Source: Hydrogenophaga sp. (lineage in GTDB: Bacteria; Pseudomonadota; Gammaproteobacteria; Burkholderiales; Burkholderiaceae_C). Taken from it: a stretch of 64,000 nt of DNA. The position numbers and the translations under genes were made by a program. The first letter of the stretch is position 1. Each line of letters starts with the position of its first letter. The notes below the pieces were generated by a model. It had not been told where the DNA came from. It made no database searches and worked only from the letters and a program-made list of their open reading frames with translations. Positions 24,749-36,293 of the stretch are shown here, one piece after another. The DNA lies in assembly GCF_019635465.1 (NCBI RefSeq), contig NZ_JAHBZK010000015.1:1-64000 (forward strand), given 5' to 3'.

Positions 24749-26770
24749 TTACTTGGCGAGCCAGACAAACCAGGTCATGAACAGCATCACCCCGACCAGC
24801 ATCATCAATGCGTAGTGGTAGAGGTAGCCGGTCTGCGCACGGCGCACGGCCGAGGCGATGAGACCCACCAGTTTCCAGCTGGCGTTGACCACGCCGCCCT
24901 CGATGACCCCGCGGTCACCGCCCTTCCACAGGCCAACGCCCAGGCCGCGCGCCGCGCGGGCGAGGACGTTCTCGTTGAACCAGTCCATGTAGTACTTGTT
25001 CTCGAGAATGACGATGATGGGGCGCAGGGCACGCGCGATGGCGGCGGGCACGGCCGGATTGACCATGTAGCAGTACCAGGCGCTCACCGCGCCCGCGAGT
25101 GCGAGGTACAGCGGCGCGGTGCTGAAGGCGTGGGCCGCCATGGCCAGCGCGCCGTGGAACTCTTCGGCAAAGCGCTCCAGCGCCGGGTGGGCTTCGGCGT
25201 TGACCTTGATGGCGTCGCGGAAGAACTCGCCGATCACCATCGGCTCGATGGTGAAGAAGCCGATGACGATGGAGGGAATGGCCAGCAGCACCAGGGGCAC
25301 GGTGACCACCCAGGGCGACTCGTGCGGTTTGCCATCGCCATGGTGGCCGTGGTCGTCGTGGTGATCATCGTGATGTGCATCCGGGTTCTGGTCGTAGCGC
25401 TCCTTGCCGTGGAAGACCAGGAAGTACAGACGGAACGAATAGAACGAGGTCACGAAGACGCCAGCAAGCACCGCGAAGTGCGCGAAACCGGCTGCGGGCA
25501 GGTTGCTGAAATGAACCGCCTCGATGATCGAGTCCTTGGAGTAGAAGCCCGAGAACAGCGGCGTGCCAATCAGCGCCAGCGTGCCGATCAGCGAAGTGAG
25601 CCAGGTGATGGGCATGTACTTGCGCACGCCACCCATCCAGCGGATGTCCTGGTTGTGGTGCAACCCCATGATCACCGAGCCGGCAGCCAGGAACAGCAGC
25701 GCCTTGAAGAAGGCGTGCGTCATGAGGTGAAACACGGCCACCGAGTAGGCCGAGGCACCGAGCGCCACCGTCATGTAACCCAGCTGCGAGAGCGTGGAGT
25801 ACGCCACCACGCGCTTGATGTCGTTCTGGATGATGCCGAGAAAGCCCATGAACAGCGCCGTGATGGCACCGACGATCATCACCAGGTTGAGCGCGGTGTC
25901 CGAGAGCTCGAACAGCGGGCTCATGCGCGCGACCATGAAGATGCCGGCCGTCACCATGGTGGCGGCGTGGATCAGCGCCGAAATAGGCGTCGGGCCTTCC
26001 ATGGAGTCGGGCAGCCAGACGTGCAGCGGAAATTGCGCGCTCTTGCCCATGGCACCCACGAACAGGCAGATGCAGATGACGGTGATCAGCAGCCAGTCGG
26101 TGCCGGGGAACGGCATCTGGCCAAGCTCGCCGGCCTTGGCGAAGACCTCGCTGTAGTTCATGGTGCCGGCGTAGGCCACGATGAGACCGATGCCCAGGAT
26201 GAAGCCGAAGTCGCCAACTCGGTTGACCAGGAAGGCCTTCATGTTGGCGAAGATGGCCGAGGGTCGGTTGAACCAGAAGCCGATCAGCAGGTAGGACACC
26301 AGACCCACCGCTTCCCAGCCGAAGAACAGCTGCAGCAGGTTGTTGCTCATGACGAGCATGAGCATCGAGAAGGTGAACAGCGAGATGTAGGCGAAGAAGC
26401 GGTTGTAGCCGTCGTCGTCGGCCATGTAGCCGATGGTGTAGAGGTGCACCATCAGCGACACAAAGGTCACCACCACCATCATCATGGCGGTGAGGCCGTC
26501 GACCAGGAAGCCGATCTCCATCTTCAGGCCGCCGATGACCATCCACTCGTAGATGGTCTGGTTGAAACGGGCGCCGTCGATGACATCGGCCAGCGTCAAG
26601 GCCGACAGGATGAAGGCCACCAGCACACCCAGGATTGTGGCGCCATGCGAGGCCCGGCGGCCGATGACGTTGCCGCCGAAGGTGGTGCCCAGAATGCCCG
26701 CGATGGCAGAGCCCACCAGCGGAGCCAGTGGCACGGCCAGCAGCGTGGAAGCGGAAAGCGTGTTGCTCAT
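24749..26770 (-). CDS. nuoL: NADH-quinone oxidoreductase subunit L
   Basis: 673 residues, the largest membrane subunit. Antiporter core with FFGWEAVGLVSYLLIGFWFN (catalytic glutamate) near 135-154 and KSAQFPLHVWLPDSMEGPTP near 230-249; the C-terminal lateral helix that runs along the membrane arm is represented by the last ~130 residues. A histidine-rich cytoplasmic or periplasmic loop (HHDDHHDDHGHHGDG near 470-485) is unusual and may bind metal; such loops are seen in some betaproteobacterial NuoL. 6 bases after nuoK. Confidence 0.95.
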   Translation of the reverse strand: MSNTLSASTLLAVPLAPLVGSAIAGILGTTFGGNVIGRRASHGATILGVLVAFILSALTLADVIDGARFNQTIYEWMVIGGLKMEIGFLVDGLTAMMMVVVTFVSLMVHLYTIGYMADDDGYNRFFAYISLFTFSMLMLVMSNNLLQLFFGWEAVGLVSYLLIGFWFNRPSAIFANMKAFLVNRVGDFGFILGIGLIVAYAGTMNYSEVFAKAGELGQMPFPGTDWLLITVICICLFVGAMGKSAQFPLHVWLPDSMEGPTPISALIHAATMVTAGIFMVARMSPLFELSDTALNLVMIVGAITALFMGFLGIIQNDIKRVVAYSTLSQLGYMTVALGASAYSVAVFHLMTHAFFKALLFLAAGSVIMGLHHNQDIRWMGGVRKYMPITWLTSLIGTLALIGTPLFSGFYSKDSIIEAVHFSNLPAAGFAHFAVLAGVFVTSFYSFRLYFLVFHGKERYDQNPDAHHDDHHDDHGHHGDGKPHESPWVVTVPLVLLAIPSIVIGFFTIEPMVIGEFFRDAIKVNAEAHPALERFAEEFHGALAMAAHAFSTAPLYLALAGAVSAWYCYMVNPAVPAAIARALRPIIVILENKYYMDWFNENVLARAARGLGVGLWKGGDRGVIEGGVVNASWKLVGLIASAVRRAQTGYLYHYALMMLVGVMLFMTWFVWLAK

Positions 26771-26776
26771 GTCCGG

Positions 26777-27085
26777 TCAGCCCTTGAGCGTGTTGAGTTC
26801 TTCGACGCTGATCGACGACTTGTTGCGGAACAGCAGCACCAGGATGGCCAGGCCGATGGCGGACTCGGCCGCCGCCACGGTCAGGATGAAGAACACGAAG
26901 ACCTGGCCGTGCAGATCGCCGAGGTAGTGCGAGAAGGCCACGAAGTTCATGTTGACGGCCAGCAGCATCAGCTCGATGGCCATGAGCAACACGATCAGGT
27001 TCTTGCGGTTGAGAAAGATGCCGACGACGGAAATCGCGAACAGGATCGCGCCGACCGACAGGAAGTGTCCCAATGTGAGGCTCAT
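26777..27085 (-). CDS. nuoK: NADH-quinone oxidoreductase subunit K
   Basis: 102 residues with three transmembrane helices, the standard size. The conserved membrane glutamates are in [12 protein letters not shown] (about 34-45) and [11 protein letters not shown] (about 71-81), which help couple quinone reduction to proton movement. Its start overlaps the end of nuoJ by 4 bases (ATGA). Confidence 0.95.
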   Translation of the reverse strand: MSLTLGHFLSVGAILFAISVVGIFLNRKNLIVLLMAIELMLLAVNMNFVAFSHYLGDLHGQVFVFFILTVAAAESAIGLAILVLLFRNKSSISVEELNTLKG

Positions 27086-27720
27086 GCCTTGCCCTCCTCT
27101 GCGGCGGTTTCTGCCACGGGTGCCGCCTTGGTCACGGCGGCCATGGGCAGCACCACCAGGCGATCGCTGGCCCGCACATGCACCTGATCGCCGGGATTGA
27201 TGGCCTTGCTGTCCTTGCGCTGGCGCAGGGTCAGGGCAATGGCTGCGAGCATGGCCACCAGCAGGATGAAGCCGGCCACCTGGATCGGATAGAGGTAGGC
27301 GCTGTAGAGCAGCTTGCCCAGCTCGCGGGTGTTGGACACGTCGGGCGCCACGGCGGGCGCCTGCGCGGCGATGCTGGGAAAGCCCGCCCACATGACGGCC
27401 ATGAGCTCACCCGCCACCACCACGCCGATGAGCGCGGCCAGCGGAAAGTGCGACCAGAAGCCGCGGCGGATGGCCTCGATGTTGATGTCGAGCATCATCA
27501 CCACGAACAGGAACAGCACCATCACGGCGCCCAGGTACACCAGCACCAGGGTGATGCCGAGGAATTCGGCCTTGAGCAGCAGCCACAGCGCCGCCGCCTG
27601 CGAGAACGCCAACATGAGGTACAGCACCGCATGCACGGCATTGCGCGAAGTGACCACGCGAAATGCCGCGAACAGCAGCACCGCCGCGAACAGGTAGAAG
27701 AAGCCGGTCTGGAAGTCCAT
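27082..27720 (-). CDS. nuoJ: NADH-quinone oxidoreductase subunit J
   Basis: 212 residues from [17 protein letters not shown] (ATG at 27720). Five hydrophobic helices; [20 protein letters not shown] near 58-77 is the pi-bulge helix III region that is conserved in ND6/NuoJ. The last ~30 residues are alanine/valine rich and variable. Lies 20 bases after nuoI and overlaps nuoK by 4. Confidence 0.95.
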   Translation of the reverse strand: MDFQTGFFYLFAAVLLFAAFRVVTSRNAVHAVLYLMLAFSQAAALWLLLKAEFLGITLVLVYLGAVMVLFLFVVMMLDINIEAIRRGFWSHFPLAALIGVVVAGELMAVMWAGFPSIAAQAPAVAPDVSNTRELGKLLYSAYLYPIQVAGFILLVAMLAAIALTLRQRKDSKAINPGDQVHVRASDRLVVLPMAAVTKAAPVAETAAEEGKA

Positions 27721-27740
27721 GGTGTGGTGGCTGGCAGCGC

Positions 27741-28256
27741 TCAGCGGTACTTGGCATCGGCGGCCTTGGCCGCGGCGATCTGCGGCTCGTAGCGGTCGCC
27801 CACTGCCAGCAGCATTTCCTTGGTGAAGTAGAGGTCGCCGCGCTTTTCGCCGTGGTACTCGAAGATGTGCGTCTCGACGATGGAGTCGACCGGGCAACTC
27901 TCTTCGCAGAAGCCGCAGAAGATGCACTTGGTCAGGTCGATGTCGTAGCGGGTGGTGCGGCGCGTGCCGTCGTCGCGCACATCGCTCTCGATGGTGATGG
28001 CCATCGCGGGGCAGACCGCTTCGCACAGCTTGCAGGCGATGCAGCGCTCTTCACCGTTGTCGTAACGGCGCAGCGCGTGCAGGCCGCGAAAGCGCGGTGA
28101 CAGCGGTGTTTTCTCTTCAGGGAACTGCACCGTCACCTTGCGGCGCAGCGCGTAGCGGCCCGTGAGGGCCATGCCCTTGAAGAGCTCGACGAGCATGAAG
28201 CTCTTGAAGAAGTCGCGGAAGCTGAAGGGGGCGACGGAGGCAGTGGTCGTGGACAT
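27741..28256 (-). CDS. nuoI: NADH-quinone oxidoreductase subunit I (two [4Fe-4S])
   Basis: 171 residues. Two classical ferredoxin motifs, [12 protein letters not shown] (about 72-83) and [12 protein letters not shown] (about 112-123), hold clusters N6a and N6b on the peripheral arm. The N-terminal amphipathic helix ([20 protein letters not shown]) anchors it to the membrane. Typical of the betaproteobacterial/mitochondrial TYKY type. 16 bases after nuoH. Confidence 0.96.
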   Translation of the reverse strand: MSTTTASVAPFSFRDFFKSFMLVELFKGMALTGRYALRRKVTVQFPEEKTPLSPRFRGLHALRRYDNGEERCIACKLCEAVCPAMAITIESDVRDDGTRRTTRYDIDLTKCIFCGFCEESCPVDSIVETHIFEYHGEKRGDLYFTKEMLLAVGDRYEPQIAAAKAADAKYR

Positions 28257-28272
28257 GATCGCTCTCTCCCGA

Positions 28273-29355
28273 TCAGTGCCAGATGTTCCAGGGGGTTTGC
28301 ATCAGCACGCCCACCAGCAACAGCCACACCAGGGTGACGGGGATGAAGATCTTCCAGCCCAGACGCATGATCTGGTCGTAGCGGAAGCGCGGGAAGGTGG
28401 CGCGGATCCAGATGAACATCGAGACCACGACAAAGGTCTTGAGGCCCAGCCAGATCCAGCCGGGGATCCAGTTGAAGACGGCGCTGTCGATCGGTGGCAA
28501 CCAGCCACCCAGGAACATGAGCACCGCCAGGATGGACACCAGCCACATGCTGGCGTACTCGGCCAGGAAGAAGATGGCGAAGCCCATGCCCGAGTACTCG
28601 ACCATGTGGCCGGCCACGATCTCGGCCTCGCCCTCGACCACGTCAAAGGGGTGGCGGTTGGTTTCGGCCACACCCGAGATCAGATACACGACGAAGATGG
28701 GCAGCAAGGGCAGCCAGTTCCAGGACAGGAAGGTCAGACCCATGTCGGCGGCCATGCCACGCCCTTGCGAGCCGACGATGTCGGCCAGGTTCAGGCTGCC
28801 GGCGGTCATCACCACCACGAGGAAACAGAAGCCGATGGCGATCTCGTAGCTCACCATCTGGGCCGATGCGCGCAGCGCACCCAGGAAGGCGTACTTGGAG
28901 TTGGAGGCCCAGCCGGCAATGATCACGCCGTAGACCTCGATCGAGGTGATGGCCAGGATCACCAGCAGGCCGGCGTTCACATTGGCGAGCACCGCCTCGG
29001 GACCGAAGGGAATGGCCACCCAGGCGGCCAGCGCCGGCATGATGGCCATGATCGGCCCGAGACGGAACAGACCGTTGGCGGCCGCGCTCGGGCGGATCAG
29101 CTCCTTGGTCAGCAGCTTGAGCGCATCGGCAATGGGCTGCAGCAAGCCGAACGGGCCGACGCGGTTGGGGCCGTGCCGAACCTGCATCCAGCCCAGCAAC
29201 TTGCGCTCCCACAGCGTCAGGTAGGCCACCGCACCCATCAGCGGCGCCAGCACCGCGACGATCTTGATCAGGTTCCAGATCACCGGCCAGGCCGCGCCCG
29301 TCCACCAGGATGCCTGGAACAGGCCGAGGCCTGCGTTGTACATCGCATCGATCAT
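28273..29355 (-). CDS. nuoH: NADH-quinone oxidoreductase subunit H
   Basis: 360 residues with eight to nine transmembrane helices. The quinone-chamber signatures are clear: [20 protein letters not shown] near 54-73 and [20 protein letters not shown] near 233-252, with the conserved acidic residues in the loop. It joins the membrane arm to the hydrophilic arm. Start overlaps the end of nuoG by 4 bases. Confidence 0.96.
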   Translation of the reverse strand: MIDAMYNAGLGLFQASWWTGAAWPVIWNLIKIVAVLAPLMGAVAYLTLWERKLLGWMQVRHGPNRVGPFGLLQPIADALKLLTKELIRPSAAANGLFRLGPIMAIMPALAAWVAIPFGPEAVLANVNAGLLVILAITSIEVYGVIIAGWASNSKYAFLGALRASAQMVSYEIAIGFCFLVVVMTAGSLNLADIVGSQGRGMAADMGLTFLSWNWLPLLPIFVVYLISGVAETNRHPFDVVEGEAEIVAGHMVEYSGMGFAIFFLAEYASMWLVSILAVLMFLGGWLPPIDSAVFNWIPGWIWLGLKTFVVVSMFIWIRATFPRFRYDQIMRLGWKIFIPVTLVWLLLVGVLMQTPWNIWH

Positions 29356-31481
29356 GCGGCGACTCCTTCATCGGCGCGGGCCTTGCGGGCGTCGGCCGTG
29401 AGTTGCAGCGACCCCGCGCGGCGCACCAGAGCGTCGAGCTGGTAGATGCTGGCCACGCACGGTGCGGCCGATGCGGGCTGCAGATCGATCGTGGCGTTGC
29501 TCATGTTGTTGAGGCGGTCAGCGGCCACGCACTCGCCCGAGGGCACACCGGGCAGGGCCTTGCTCAGCACGGCTTGCGAGGAATCTGCGTCAAAGCCGGC
29601 CAGGCCCAGCAGGTTGCCCAGCACGCGCAGCACTTTCCAGCCAGGGCGGGTGTCGCCCAGCGGGCGAACCACCGCGTGGAAGCTTTGCAAGCGCCCTTCG
29701 GCGTTGACGAAGCTGCCCGAGGTTTCGCTGAACGGCGCGATGGGCAGCAGCACATCGCTGACGTCGAGGTTGGTCTTGAACGGGCTGAGGGTGACGACCA
29801 TGCCGGCGTCCTTGAGCCCTGCCAGGCCAGCGGCGGTATCGGCCGCTTCCACGTTGAGCAGCACGGCGGCCTTGAGGCCACCACCCAGCATGCGCGCGGC
29901 ATTGAGCCCGCCCTGGCCCGGTTGCGCGTTGACCAGCTGCGCACCCACGGTGTTGGCGGCCTCGGTGAGGTAGCCAACGCTGGCGCCGGTGTGCTGGGCA
30001 ATGAAGCTGGCCAGCGCGAGCAGGCTGCCCGCTTTCTCGTGGTGGGCTGCGGCGTTGCCCAGCAGCACCGCTTTGTGCTCGCCACCCTTGAGCGACGCTG
30101 CAATGGCGCGATGGGTGTCGTTGATCTCTGCTGCCACGGGCGCATTCACGCCCGCGTCGGCGGCCACGGCGGCGGCCACGCCGGCCAGCGCCGCCACCCA
30201 TTGGCGGCTGTCGGCCAGCAAGGCATGGCGCACTGTCATGGCCCAGGCGGGCGACTGCTCAAGCAGCACGCTGAGCTGCGCGCCTTTGCGCACAGCCTGG
30301 CGGATGCGTTGCGCAAACAGGGGGTGGTCCTTGCGCAGATTGCCGCCGATCACGAACGCGCGCTGCAGCGTCGACAGCTCGGCGATGGGGCGGCCCAGCC
30401 AACGTGCCTGAGCGGACGGCGCCGCGTTGCCGCTGTCCGCAGCACGCAGGCGGTGGTCGATGTTCTCGCTGCCCAGGCCGCGCACCAGTGCGCCGGCCAG
30501 CGCCAGTTCTTCCACCGTGCTGTGCGGACTTGCCAGCAGGCCGATGGCGGCAGCGCCGTGCTCGGCCTTCACTTGCTGCAGACCGTTGGCCACGTACTCG
30601 AGCGCGGTCTGCCAGTCCACCGTCTGCCATTCGCCGCCCTGCTTGAGCATGGGCTGTGTCAGGCGGTCGGGGCCGTTGAGGGCTTCGTAGGAGAAGCGGT
30701 CGCGGTCGGCAATCCAGCACTCGTTGACGGCTTCGTTTTCCAGCGGCACCACGCGCATGACCTGGTGGTTCTTGACCTGCACCACGAGGTTGGCACCGGT
30801 GCTGTCGTGCGGGCTCACGCTCTTGCGGCGCGAGAGCTCCCACGTGCGGGCGCTGTAGCGGAACGGCTTGCTGGTGAGCGCGCCCACCGGGCAGATGTCG
30901 ATCATGTTGCCCGACAGCTCGGAATCTACCGACTGACCGACGAAGGTTTCGATCTCGGCGTGTTCGCCGCGGTGGCTCATGCCGAGCTCCATGACGCCGG
31001 CGATCTCCTGGCCGAAGCGCACGCAGCGCGTGCAATGGATGCAGCGGCTCATCTCCTCCATCGAAATGAGCGGGCCCACGTTCTTGTGGAACACCACGCG
31101 CTTTTCTTCTTCGTAGCGCGAGCCGGAGCCGCCGTAGCCAACGGCCAGATCCTGCAACTGGCATTCACCGCCCTGGTCGCAGATGGGGCAATCGAGCGGG
31201 TGATTGATGAGCAGGAACTCCATCACCGACTTCTGTGCCTTGACGGCCTTGTCGCTCTGGGTGCGAACGATCATGCCCTGCGTGACCGGCGTGGCGCAGG
31301 CGGGCATGGGCTTAGGCGCCTTCTCGACCTCGACCAGACACATGCGGCAATTGGCCGCGATCGAGAGCTTCTTGTGGTAGCAGAAGTGCGGGATATAGGT
31401 GCCGGCTTTCTCGGCGGCATGCATGACCATGCTGCCCGGGGGCACTTCGACCTTCTGTCCGTCGAGTTCGATTTCAACCAT
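29352..31481 (-). CDS. nuoG: NADH-quinone oxidoreductase subunit G
   Basis: 709 residues, shorter than the E. coli protein (about 900) and typical of betaproteobacteria. N-terminal [2Fe-2S] motif with [15 protein letters not shown] (about 34-48), then [15 protein letters not shown] with the N5 His/Cys ligands and [12 protein letters not shown] plus [11 protein letters not shown] for N4. The extra cluster N7 cysteines of E. coli are absent (the region after [17 protein letters not shown] has no cysteine), as in mitochondrial homologues. The C-terminal half is a molybdopterin-oxidoreductase-like fold without cofactor. Confidence 0.95.
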   Translation of the reverse strand: MVEIELDGQKVEVPPGSMVMHAAEKAGTYIPHFCYHKKLSIAANCRMCLVEVEKAPKPMPACATPVTQGMIVRTQSDKAVKAQKSVMEFLLINHPLDCPICDQGGECQLQDLAVGYGGSGSRYEEEKRVVFHKNVGPLISMEEMSRCIHCTRCVRFGQEIAGVMELGMSHRGEHAEIETFVGQSVDSELSGNMIDICPVGALTSKPFRYSARTWELSRRKSVSPHDSTGANLVVQVKNHQVMRVVPLENEAVNECWIADRDRFSYEALNGPDRLTQPMLKQGGEWQTVDWQTALEYVANGLQQVKAEHGAAAIGLLASPHSTVEELALAGALVRGLGSENIDHRLRAADSGNAAPSAQARWLGRPIAELSTLQRAFVIGGNLRKDHPLFAQRIRQAVRKGAQLSVLLEQSPAWAMTVRHALLADSRQWVAALAGVAAAVAADAGVNAPVAAEINDTHRAIAASLKGGEHKAVLLGNAAAHHEKAGSLLALASFIAQHTGASVGYLTEAANTVGAQLVNAQPGQGGLNAARMLGGGLKAAVLLNVEAADTAAGLAGLKDAGMVVTLSPFKTNLDVSDVLLPIAPFSETSGSFVNAEGRLQSFHAVVRPLGDTRPGWKVLRVLGNLLGLAGFDADSSQAVLSKALPGVPSGECVAADRLNNMSNATIDLQPASAAPCVASIYQLDALVRRAGSLQLTADARKARADEGVAA

Positions 31482-31504
31482 GGGGATGTCCGTGTTCCTC
31501 GTGC

Positions 31505-32866
31505 TCAGGCCGTGGCCGTGCCCGCTGCGGCACCCGACTGGGCGGCAGCGATCTTGGCCTCGAACTCGTGGCGGAAGTGTTTGATCATGGCGCGCACAGG
31601 CATGGCCGCCGCGTCACCCAGCGCGCAGATGGTCCGACCCATGATGTTCTCGGCCACGTTGTCGAGCAGCTGCATGTCTTCGGGTCGACCCAGTCCGCGA
31701 TCGATGCGATCGACCATGCGCCAGAGCCAGCCCGTGCCCTCACGGCAGGGTGTGCATTGGCCACAGCTTTCGTGCATGTAGAAATACGACAGGCGTTTGA
31801 GCGAAGCCACCATGTCGCGCGAATCGTCCATCACGATCACGGCGCCCGAGCCCAGCATGGAGCCGGCCTTGGCGATGGAGTCGTAGTCCATCGTGCAATC
31901 CATCATGATGTGGGCGGGCAGCACCGGTGCCGAGGAGCCACCAGGGATGACGGCCTTCAACTGGCGGCCCTTGCGCACACCGCCGGCGAGTTCGAGCAGC
32001 TTGCTGAACGGGGTGCCGAGCGGGACCTCGAAGTTGCCGGGCATTTCGACGTCACCGCTGACCGAGAAGATCTTGGTGCCGCCGTTGTTGGGTTTGCCGA
32101 TCTCGAGGTAGGCCTGACCTCCGTTGCGGATGATCCAGGGCACGGCCGCGAAGGTCTCGGTGTTGTTGATGGTGGTCGGCTTGCCATACAGGCCGAAGCT
32201 GGCAGGAAACGGCGGCTTGAAGCGCGGCTGGCCCTTCTTGCCTTCCAGCGATTCGAGCAATGCGGTCTCTTCGCCGCAGATGTAGGCACCGAAGCCGTGG
32301 TGGGCGTGCAGCTGGAAGCTGAAGCCCGAGCCGAGGATGTTGTCGCCCAGCAGGCCGGCCGCCCTCGCCTCTTCCAGCGCAGCTTCGAAGCGCTCGTACA
32401 CCTCGAAGATCTCGCCGTGGATGTAGTTGTAGCCCACCGAGATGCCCATGGCATACGCCGCGATCGCCATGCCTTCGATGACGATGTGCGGGTTGAACAT
32501 GAGGATGTCGCGGTCCTTGCAGGTACCGGGCTCGCCCTCATCGGAATTGCACACCAGGTACTTCTGGCCAGGGAACTGGCGCGGCATGAAGCTCCACTTC
32601 AGGCCGCTGGGGAAGCCGGCACCGCCACGGCCACGCAGGGCCGACTCCTTGACGGTGGCAATCACCTGGTCCTGCGTCAGGCCTTCGCCGCCGTCCTTGC
32701 CCAGGATCTTGCGCAGGGCCTGGTAGCCGCCGCGGGCCTCGTAGTCTTTGATCGACCAGTTGCTGCCGTTGAGCCCGGCATAGATCTGCGGACTGATGTG
32801 GCGATCATGAAAGCAGGTCTGCACGCCGGTGGCGGCGAACTGCGCAATCACTTGTTGTGCGTTCAT
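31505..32866 (-). CDS. nuoF: NADH-quinone oxidoreductase subunit F (FMN, NADH site)
   Basis: 453 residues. The glycine-rich NADH/FMN site is seen in [13 protein letters not shown] (about 75-87) and [20 protein letters not shown] near 195-215; the [4Fe-4S] N3 ligands are in [15 protein letters not shown] near 370. It accepts hydride from NADH. The start overlaps the stop of nuoE by one base. Confidence 0.96.
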   Translation of the reverse strand: MNAQQVIAQFAATGVQTCFHDRHISPQIYAGLNGSNWSIKDYEARGGYQALRKILGKDGGEGLTQDQVIATVKESALRGRGGAGFPSGLKWSFMPRQFPGQKYLVCNSDEGEPGTCKDRDILMFNPHIVIEGMAIAAYAMGISVGYNYIHGEIFEVYERFEAALEEARAAGLLGDNILGSGFSFQLHAHHGFGAYICGEETALLESLEGKKGQPRFKPPFPASFGLYGKPTTINNTETFAAVPWIIRNGGQAYLEIGKPNNGGTKIFSVSGDVEMPGNFEVPLGTPFSKLLELAGGVRKGRQLKAVIPGGSSAPVLPAHIMMDCTMDYDSIAKAGSMLGSGAVIVMDDSRDMVASLKRLSYFYMHESCGQCTPCREGTGWLWRMVDRIDRGLGRPEDMQLLDNVAENIMGRTICALGDAAAMPVRAMIKHFRHEFEAKIAAAQSGAAAGTATA

Positions 32867-33372
32867 CAGGCCTGGCCCTCCGCAGCGCGCAAGCCATCGA
32901 CCAGTTGGTCGAGCTTGTCATCGCTCATGAAGCTGCACATGTGGCGGTCATTGACCAGCATCACCGGGGCATCGGCACAGGCGCCAAGACATTCGCTCTG
33001 CTGCAGCGTGAACAGGCCATCGGTGGTGGTTTCACCCATGGTGATGCCCAGCTTGCGCTCCAGATGGTGCAGTGCCTGCTGGCCGTTGCGCAGCTGGCAC
33101 GGCAGGTTGGTACAGACGTTGAGCTTGAACTTGCCCACCGGCCGCTGGTTATACATGTTGTAGAAGGTCGTGACCTCGTGCACCGCGATCGGCTCGACGC
33201 CGATGTAGGCGGCCAAGGCGGCTTCGGCCTCGGTGCTGACCCAGCCCTGCTCCTGCTGGATGATCGACAGGCAGGCCATGACCGCGGAGATGCGCTGATC
33301 GGCCGGGTACTTGGCAACTTCGCGATCGAAACGCGCAATGGTTGCCGGCGAAAAATCCACCGCCTTGCTCAT
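32866..33372 (-). CDS. nuoE: NADH-quinone oxidoreductase subunit E ([2Fe-2S])
   Basis: 168 residues from [15 protein letters not shown] (ATG at 33372, overlapping nuoD by 4 bases). Thioredoxin-like [2Fe-2S] protein; the four cysteines are in [10 protein letters not shown] (about 92-101) and [11 protein letters not shown] (about 133-143). The N1a cluster lies beside FMN in NuoF. Confidence 0.95.
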   Translation of the reverse strand: MSKAVDFSPATIARFDREVAKYPADQRISAVMACLSIIQQEQGWVSTEAEAALAAYIGVEPIAVHEVTTFYNMYNQRPVGKFKLNVCTNLPCQLRNGQQALHHLERKLGITMGETTTDGLFTLQQSECLGACADAPVMLVNDRHMCSFMSDDKLDQLVDGLRAAEGQA

Positions 33373-34622
33373 CGGTCGATCTCCCCGAAAACGATGTCCA
33401 TGGTGCCGATGATGGCGACCGCGTCTGCCAGCATGTGGCCGCGCGCCATTTCGTCGAGCGTGGCCAGGTGGGCGAACCCCGGCGCACGGATCTTGAGTCG
33501 GTAAGGCTTGTTGGCACCGTCGCTCACGAGGTAAATGCCGAACTCGCCTTTGGGATGCTCCACCGCTGCGTAGGCCTCGCCCTCTGGCACGTGGAAGCCT
33601 TCGGTGAACAGCTTGAAGTGATGGATCAGCTCTTCCATGCTGGTCTTCATGGATTCGCGTGCGGGCGGCGCCACCTTGTGGTTGTCGGTGATGACCGGGC
33701 CTGGGTTGGCACGCAGCCAGTCCACGCATTGCTTGATGATGCGGTTGGACTGCTTCATCTCTTCCATGCGGACGAGGTAGCGGTCGTAGGTGTCACCGGT
33801 CTTGCCCACCGGGATGTCGAAATCCAGGCGGTCGTAGACCTCGTAGGGCTGCTTCTTGCGCAAGTCCCAGGCAATGCCGGAGCCGCGCAGCATGGGGCCC
33901 GTCATGCCCAGGTTCAGGGCGCGCTCGGGCGACACCACGCCAATACCGACCGTGCGCTGCTTCCAGATGCGGTTGTCGGTGAGCAGCGTGTGGTACTCGT
34001 CGAGGTAGGTCGGGAACCGCTGAGTAAAGTCATCGATGAAGTCGATCAAGGAACCTTGGCGGTTCTTGTTCATGTCGTCGATGGCGCGCTGATTGCGCAC
34101 TTTGCTCGCCTGGTACTGCGGCATGGTGTCGGGCAGGTCGCGGTAGACGCCGCCCGGGCGGAAGTAGGCCGCATGCATGCGCGCACCCGAGACCGCTTCG
34201 TACATGTCGAACAGGTCTTCACGCTCACGGAACGCGTAGATCAGGATCGTCGAGCTGCCGCAATCGTTGCCGTGCGAGCCCAACCACATGAGGTGGTTCA
34301 GCAGGCGCGTGATCTCGCTGAACATCACGCGGATGTACTGCGCGCGGATGGGCACTTCAATGCCCAGCAGGCGCTCGATGGCCAGGCAGTAGGCGTGCTC
34401 GTTGCTCATCATGGACACGTAGTCGAGACGGTCCATGTAGGGCAACGACTGGATGAAGGTCTTGTGCTCGGCCAGTTTTTCGGTTGCGCGGTGCAGCAGG
34501 CCGATGTGCGGGTCGGCGCGTTGCACGACCTCGCCATCGAGCTCGAGCACCAGGCGCAGCACGCCGTGCGCGGCCGGGTGCTGCGGGCCGAAGTTCAGGG
34601 TGTAGTTCTTGATCTCTGCCAT
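33369..34622 (-). CDS. nuoD: NADH-quinone oxidoreductase subunit D
   Basis: 417 residues, the 49-kDa-type subunit, a separate gene from nuoC unlike in E. coli where they are fused. [20 protein letters not shown] at 8-27 is the family start with the quinone-site His and the derived hydrogenase-like fold; [19 protein letters not shown] near 240-258 and the conserved C-terminal DIVFGEIDR are intact. Lines the quinone pocket with NuoB. 19 bases after nuoC. Confidence 0.96.
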   Translation of the reverse strand: MAEIKNYTLNFGPQHPAAHGVLRLVLELDGEVVQRADPHIGLLHRATEKLAEHKTFIQSLPYMDRLDYVSMMSNEHAYCLAIERLLGIEVPIRAQYIRVMFSEITRLLNHLMWLGSHGNDCGSSTILIYAFREREDLFDMYEAVSGARMHAAYFRPGGVYRDLPDTMPQYQASKVRNQRAIDDMNKNRQGSLIDFIDDFTQRFPTYLDEYHTLLTDNRIWKQRTVGIGVVSPERALNLGMTGPMLRGSGIAWDLRKKQPYEVYDRLDFDIPVGKTGDTYDRYLVRMEEMKQSNRIIKQCVDWLRANPGPVITDNHKVAPPARESMKTSMEELIHHFKLFTEGFHVPEGEAYAAVEHPKGEFGIYLVSDGANKPYRLKIRAPGFAHLATLDEMARGHMLADAVAIIGTMDIVFGEIDR

Positions 34623-34641
34623 GTCGGTGTGCCTCGCGCCT

Positions 34642-35265
34642 TCAGTGCAGGCCGCCGTAGTTGTCTTCCCGGATCACGCGCGGCGTGATTTCGCGCGGCT
34701 CGATGCTCACGGGCTCGTAGATCACGCGCTGACGCTCGGCGTCGTAGCGCATCTCAACGTTGCCCGACAGCGGAAAGTCCTTGCGGAAAGGGTGGCCGAT
34801 GAAGCCGTAATCGGTCAGGATGCGCCGCAGATCGGCGTGACCTTCGAACATGATCCCGTAGAGGTCGAAGGCCTCGCGTTCGTACCAGTTGGCGCTGCTC
34901 CACAGCGGCGTCACCGAGGTCAGCACCGGGAAGTCGTCGTCGTCGCAGAACGCGCGCACACGCACGCGCTGATTCAGGCTCACCGACAGCAGGTGCGAGA
35001 CGGCAGCAAAGCGGGCGCCCTCCCAACGACCATCGCCGTACGCGGAGTAGTCCATGCCGCACAGGTCGATCAACTGCTCGAATTTCGCTTGCGGCGCATC
35101 GCGCAGCGTCTGCATAACCTTGAGGTAGTCGTTTGCAGCGACGGTGATGGTGATTTCACCGCGCGACAGATCAACCGATCGAACCATGCCCTCAAGCAAG
35201 GCACTCAGGCGATCGCGCAGGGCCTCGGGCGCAATGGCTTCATTGGAGGTGGCGTGGTCGGTCAT
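34642..35265 (-). CDS. nuoC: NADH-quinone oxidoreductase subunit C
   Basis: 207 residues from [10 protein letters not shown] (ATG at 35265; an upstream frame-start would add six residues). The 30-kDa signature [20 protein letters not shown]-like stretch is present as [15 protein letters not shown] followed by [20 protein letters not shown] (about 143-180). It is a scaffold subunit of the peripheral arm. 18 bases after nuoB. Confidence 0.95.
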   Translation of the reverse strand: MTDHATSNEAIAPEALRDRLSALLEGMVRSVDLSRGEITITVAANDYLKVMQTLRDAPQAKFEQLIDLCGMDYSAYGDGRWEGARFAAVSHLLSVSLNQRVRVRAFCDDDDFPVLTSVTPLWSSANWYEREAFDLYGIMFEGHADLRRILTDYGFIGHPFRKDFPLSGNVEMRYDAERQRVIYEPVSIEPREITPRVIREDNYGGLH

Positions 35266-35283
35266 GGTGGGCTTACCTCGCAC

Positions 35284-35763
35284 TCAAGCGCGCGCAATGG
35301 TCTGGGTGCGACGGATCTTCTGCTGCAACTGGATGATTCCGTACAGCAGGGCTTCGGCGGTCGGCGGGCAGCCGGGCACGTACACGTCCACGGGCACGAT
35401 GCGATCGCACCCACGCACCACCGAATAGCTGTAGTGGTAGTAGCCACCACCGTTGGCGCATGAGCCCATGGACAGCACCCAGCGGGGCTCGGCCATCTGG
35501 TCGTAGACCTTGCGCAGCGCAGGCGCCATCTTGTTGCACAAGGTACCTGCCACGATCATCAGATCGGACTGGCGCGGACTGGCACGAAACACCTCGGAGC
35601 CGAAGCGCCCGATGTCGTAGCGCGCGGCCGCCGCGTGCATCATTTCCACGGCGCAGCAAGCCAGACCAAAGGTCATGGGCCACAGCGAGCCGGTCTTGGC
35701 CCAGTTCACCACCGCGTCGTAGCTGGTGGTGACGAACCCTTCCTTGAAGACACCTTCAATCAT
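35284..35763 (-). CDS. nuoB: NADH-quinone oxidoreductase subunit B (cluster N2)
   Basis: 159 residues from [10 protein letters not shown]; the ATG at 35763 has GGAG 6 bases upstream, so the ATG four codons earlier was not used. Ligands of the terminal [4Fe-4S] cluster N2 are the adjacent cysteines in [10 protein letters not shown] (about 34-43), GSCANGGG near 100 and [11 protein letters not shown] near 130. It passes electrons to quinone at the NuoB/NuoD interface. 36 bases after nuoA. Confidence 0.96.
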   Translation of the reverse strand: MIEGVFKEGFVTTSYDAVVNWAKTGSLWPMTFGLACCAVEMMHAAAARYDIGRFGSEVFRASPRQSDLMIVAGTLCNKMAPALRKVYDQMAEPRWVLSMGSCANGGGYYHYSYSVVRGCDRIVPVDVYVPGCPPTAEALLYGIIQLQQKIRRTQTIARA

Positions 35764-35799
35764 GCGAAGCTCCATGACGCCCGAACGCCGGGCGCCGGT

Positions 35800-36159
35800 T
35801 CATTCCCAGTCGAGCGCGCCCTTCTTCCATTCGTAGGCAAAGCCCACGGTCAGGATGGCGAGAAACACCACGCCGGCCACGAAGCCGGTGGTGCCGATGT
35901 CGCCAAAGGCCACTGCCCAGGGGATCAGGAAAGCGATCTCGAGATCGAACAGGATGAAGAGGATGGCCACGAGGTAGTAGCGCACATCGAACTTCATGCG
36001 AGCGTCTTCGAAGGCCTCGAAGCCGCATTCATAGGGGGAGTTTTTCTCGGCGTCCGGCAGGTTGGGGCCGAGGATGTAGCCGAGCAGTTGGGGAATCACC
36101 CCGACCGCGATACCCACGAGGATGAACAGGAGCACGGGAAGGTACTGGTCAAGGCTCAT
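35800..36159 (-). CDS. nuoA: NADH-quinone oxidoreductase subunit A
   Basis: 119 residues with three transmembrane helices; the matrix-side loop [20 protein letters not shown] (about 43-62), containing the conserved ECG cysteine near the quinone site, is intact. First gene of the nuo operon, 50 bases downstream of the tRNA-Leu gene. No obvious promoter is seen in this gap, so the operon may be read from the tpiA-secG promoter, from upstream, or from within the gap. Confidence 0.95.
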   Translation of the reverse strand: MSLDQYLPVLLFILVGIAVGVIPQLLGYILGPNLPDAEKNSPYECGFEAFEDARMKFDVRYYLVAILFILFDLEIAFLIPWAVAFGDIGTTGFVAGVVFLAILTVGFAYEWKKGALDWE

Positions 36160-36208
36160 CGTGGGTCGGTTCCGTGAGCAAGGTCTGCTGACCCTGCTTT
36201 CTAAGATC

Positions 36209-36293
36209 TGGTGCCGACGGCGAGACTCGAACTCGCACAGCTTTCGCCACTACCCCCTCAAGATAGCGTGTCTACCAATTTCACCACGTCGGC
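36209..36293 (-). tRNA. tRNA-Leu, anticodon GAG
   Basis: 85 nt including an encoded CCA (36211-36209). Acceptor arms GCCGACG (36293-36287) and CGTCGGC (36219-36213) pair fully. The anticodon stem CTATC/GGTAG encloses the loop TTGAGGG, giving anticodon GAG, which reads CUC and CUU leucine codons. A long variable arm and T-loop GTTCGAGTC are present, as expected for class II tRNA-Leu. It sits between secG and nuoA on the same strand and was probably transcribed with them. Confidence 0.95.

Noticed and set aside
24731-27187. Long antisense frame across nuoL, nuoM and nuoK
   Set aside because: The product is a glutamine, histidine and glutamate rich string with no domain, in the shadow of well-conserved nuo genes.
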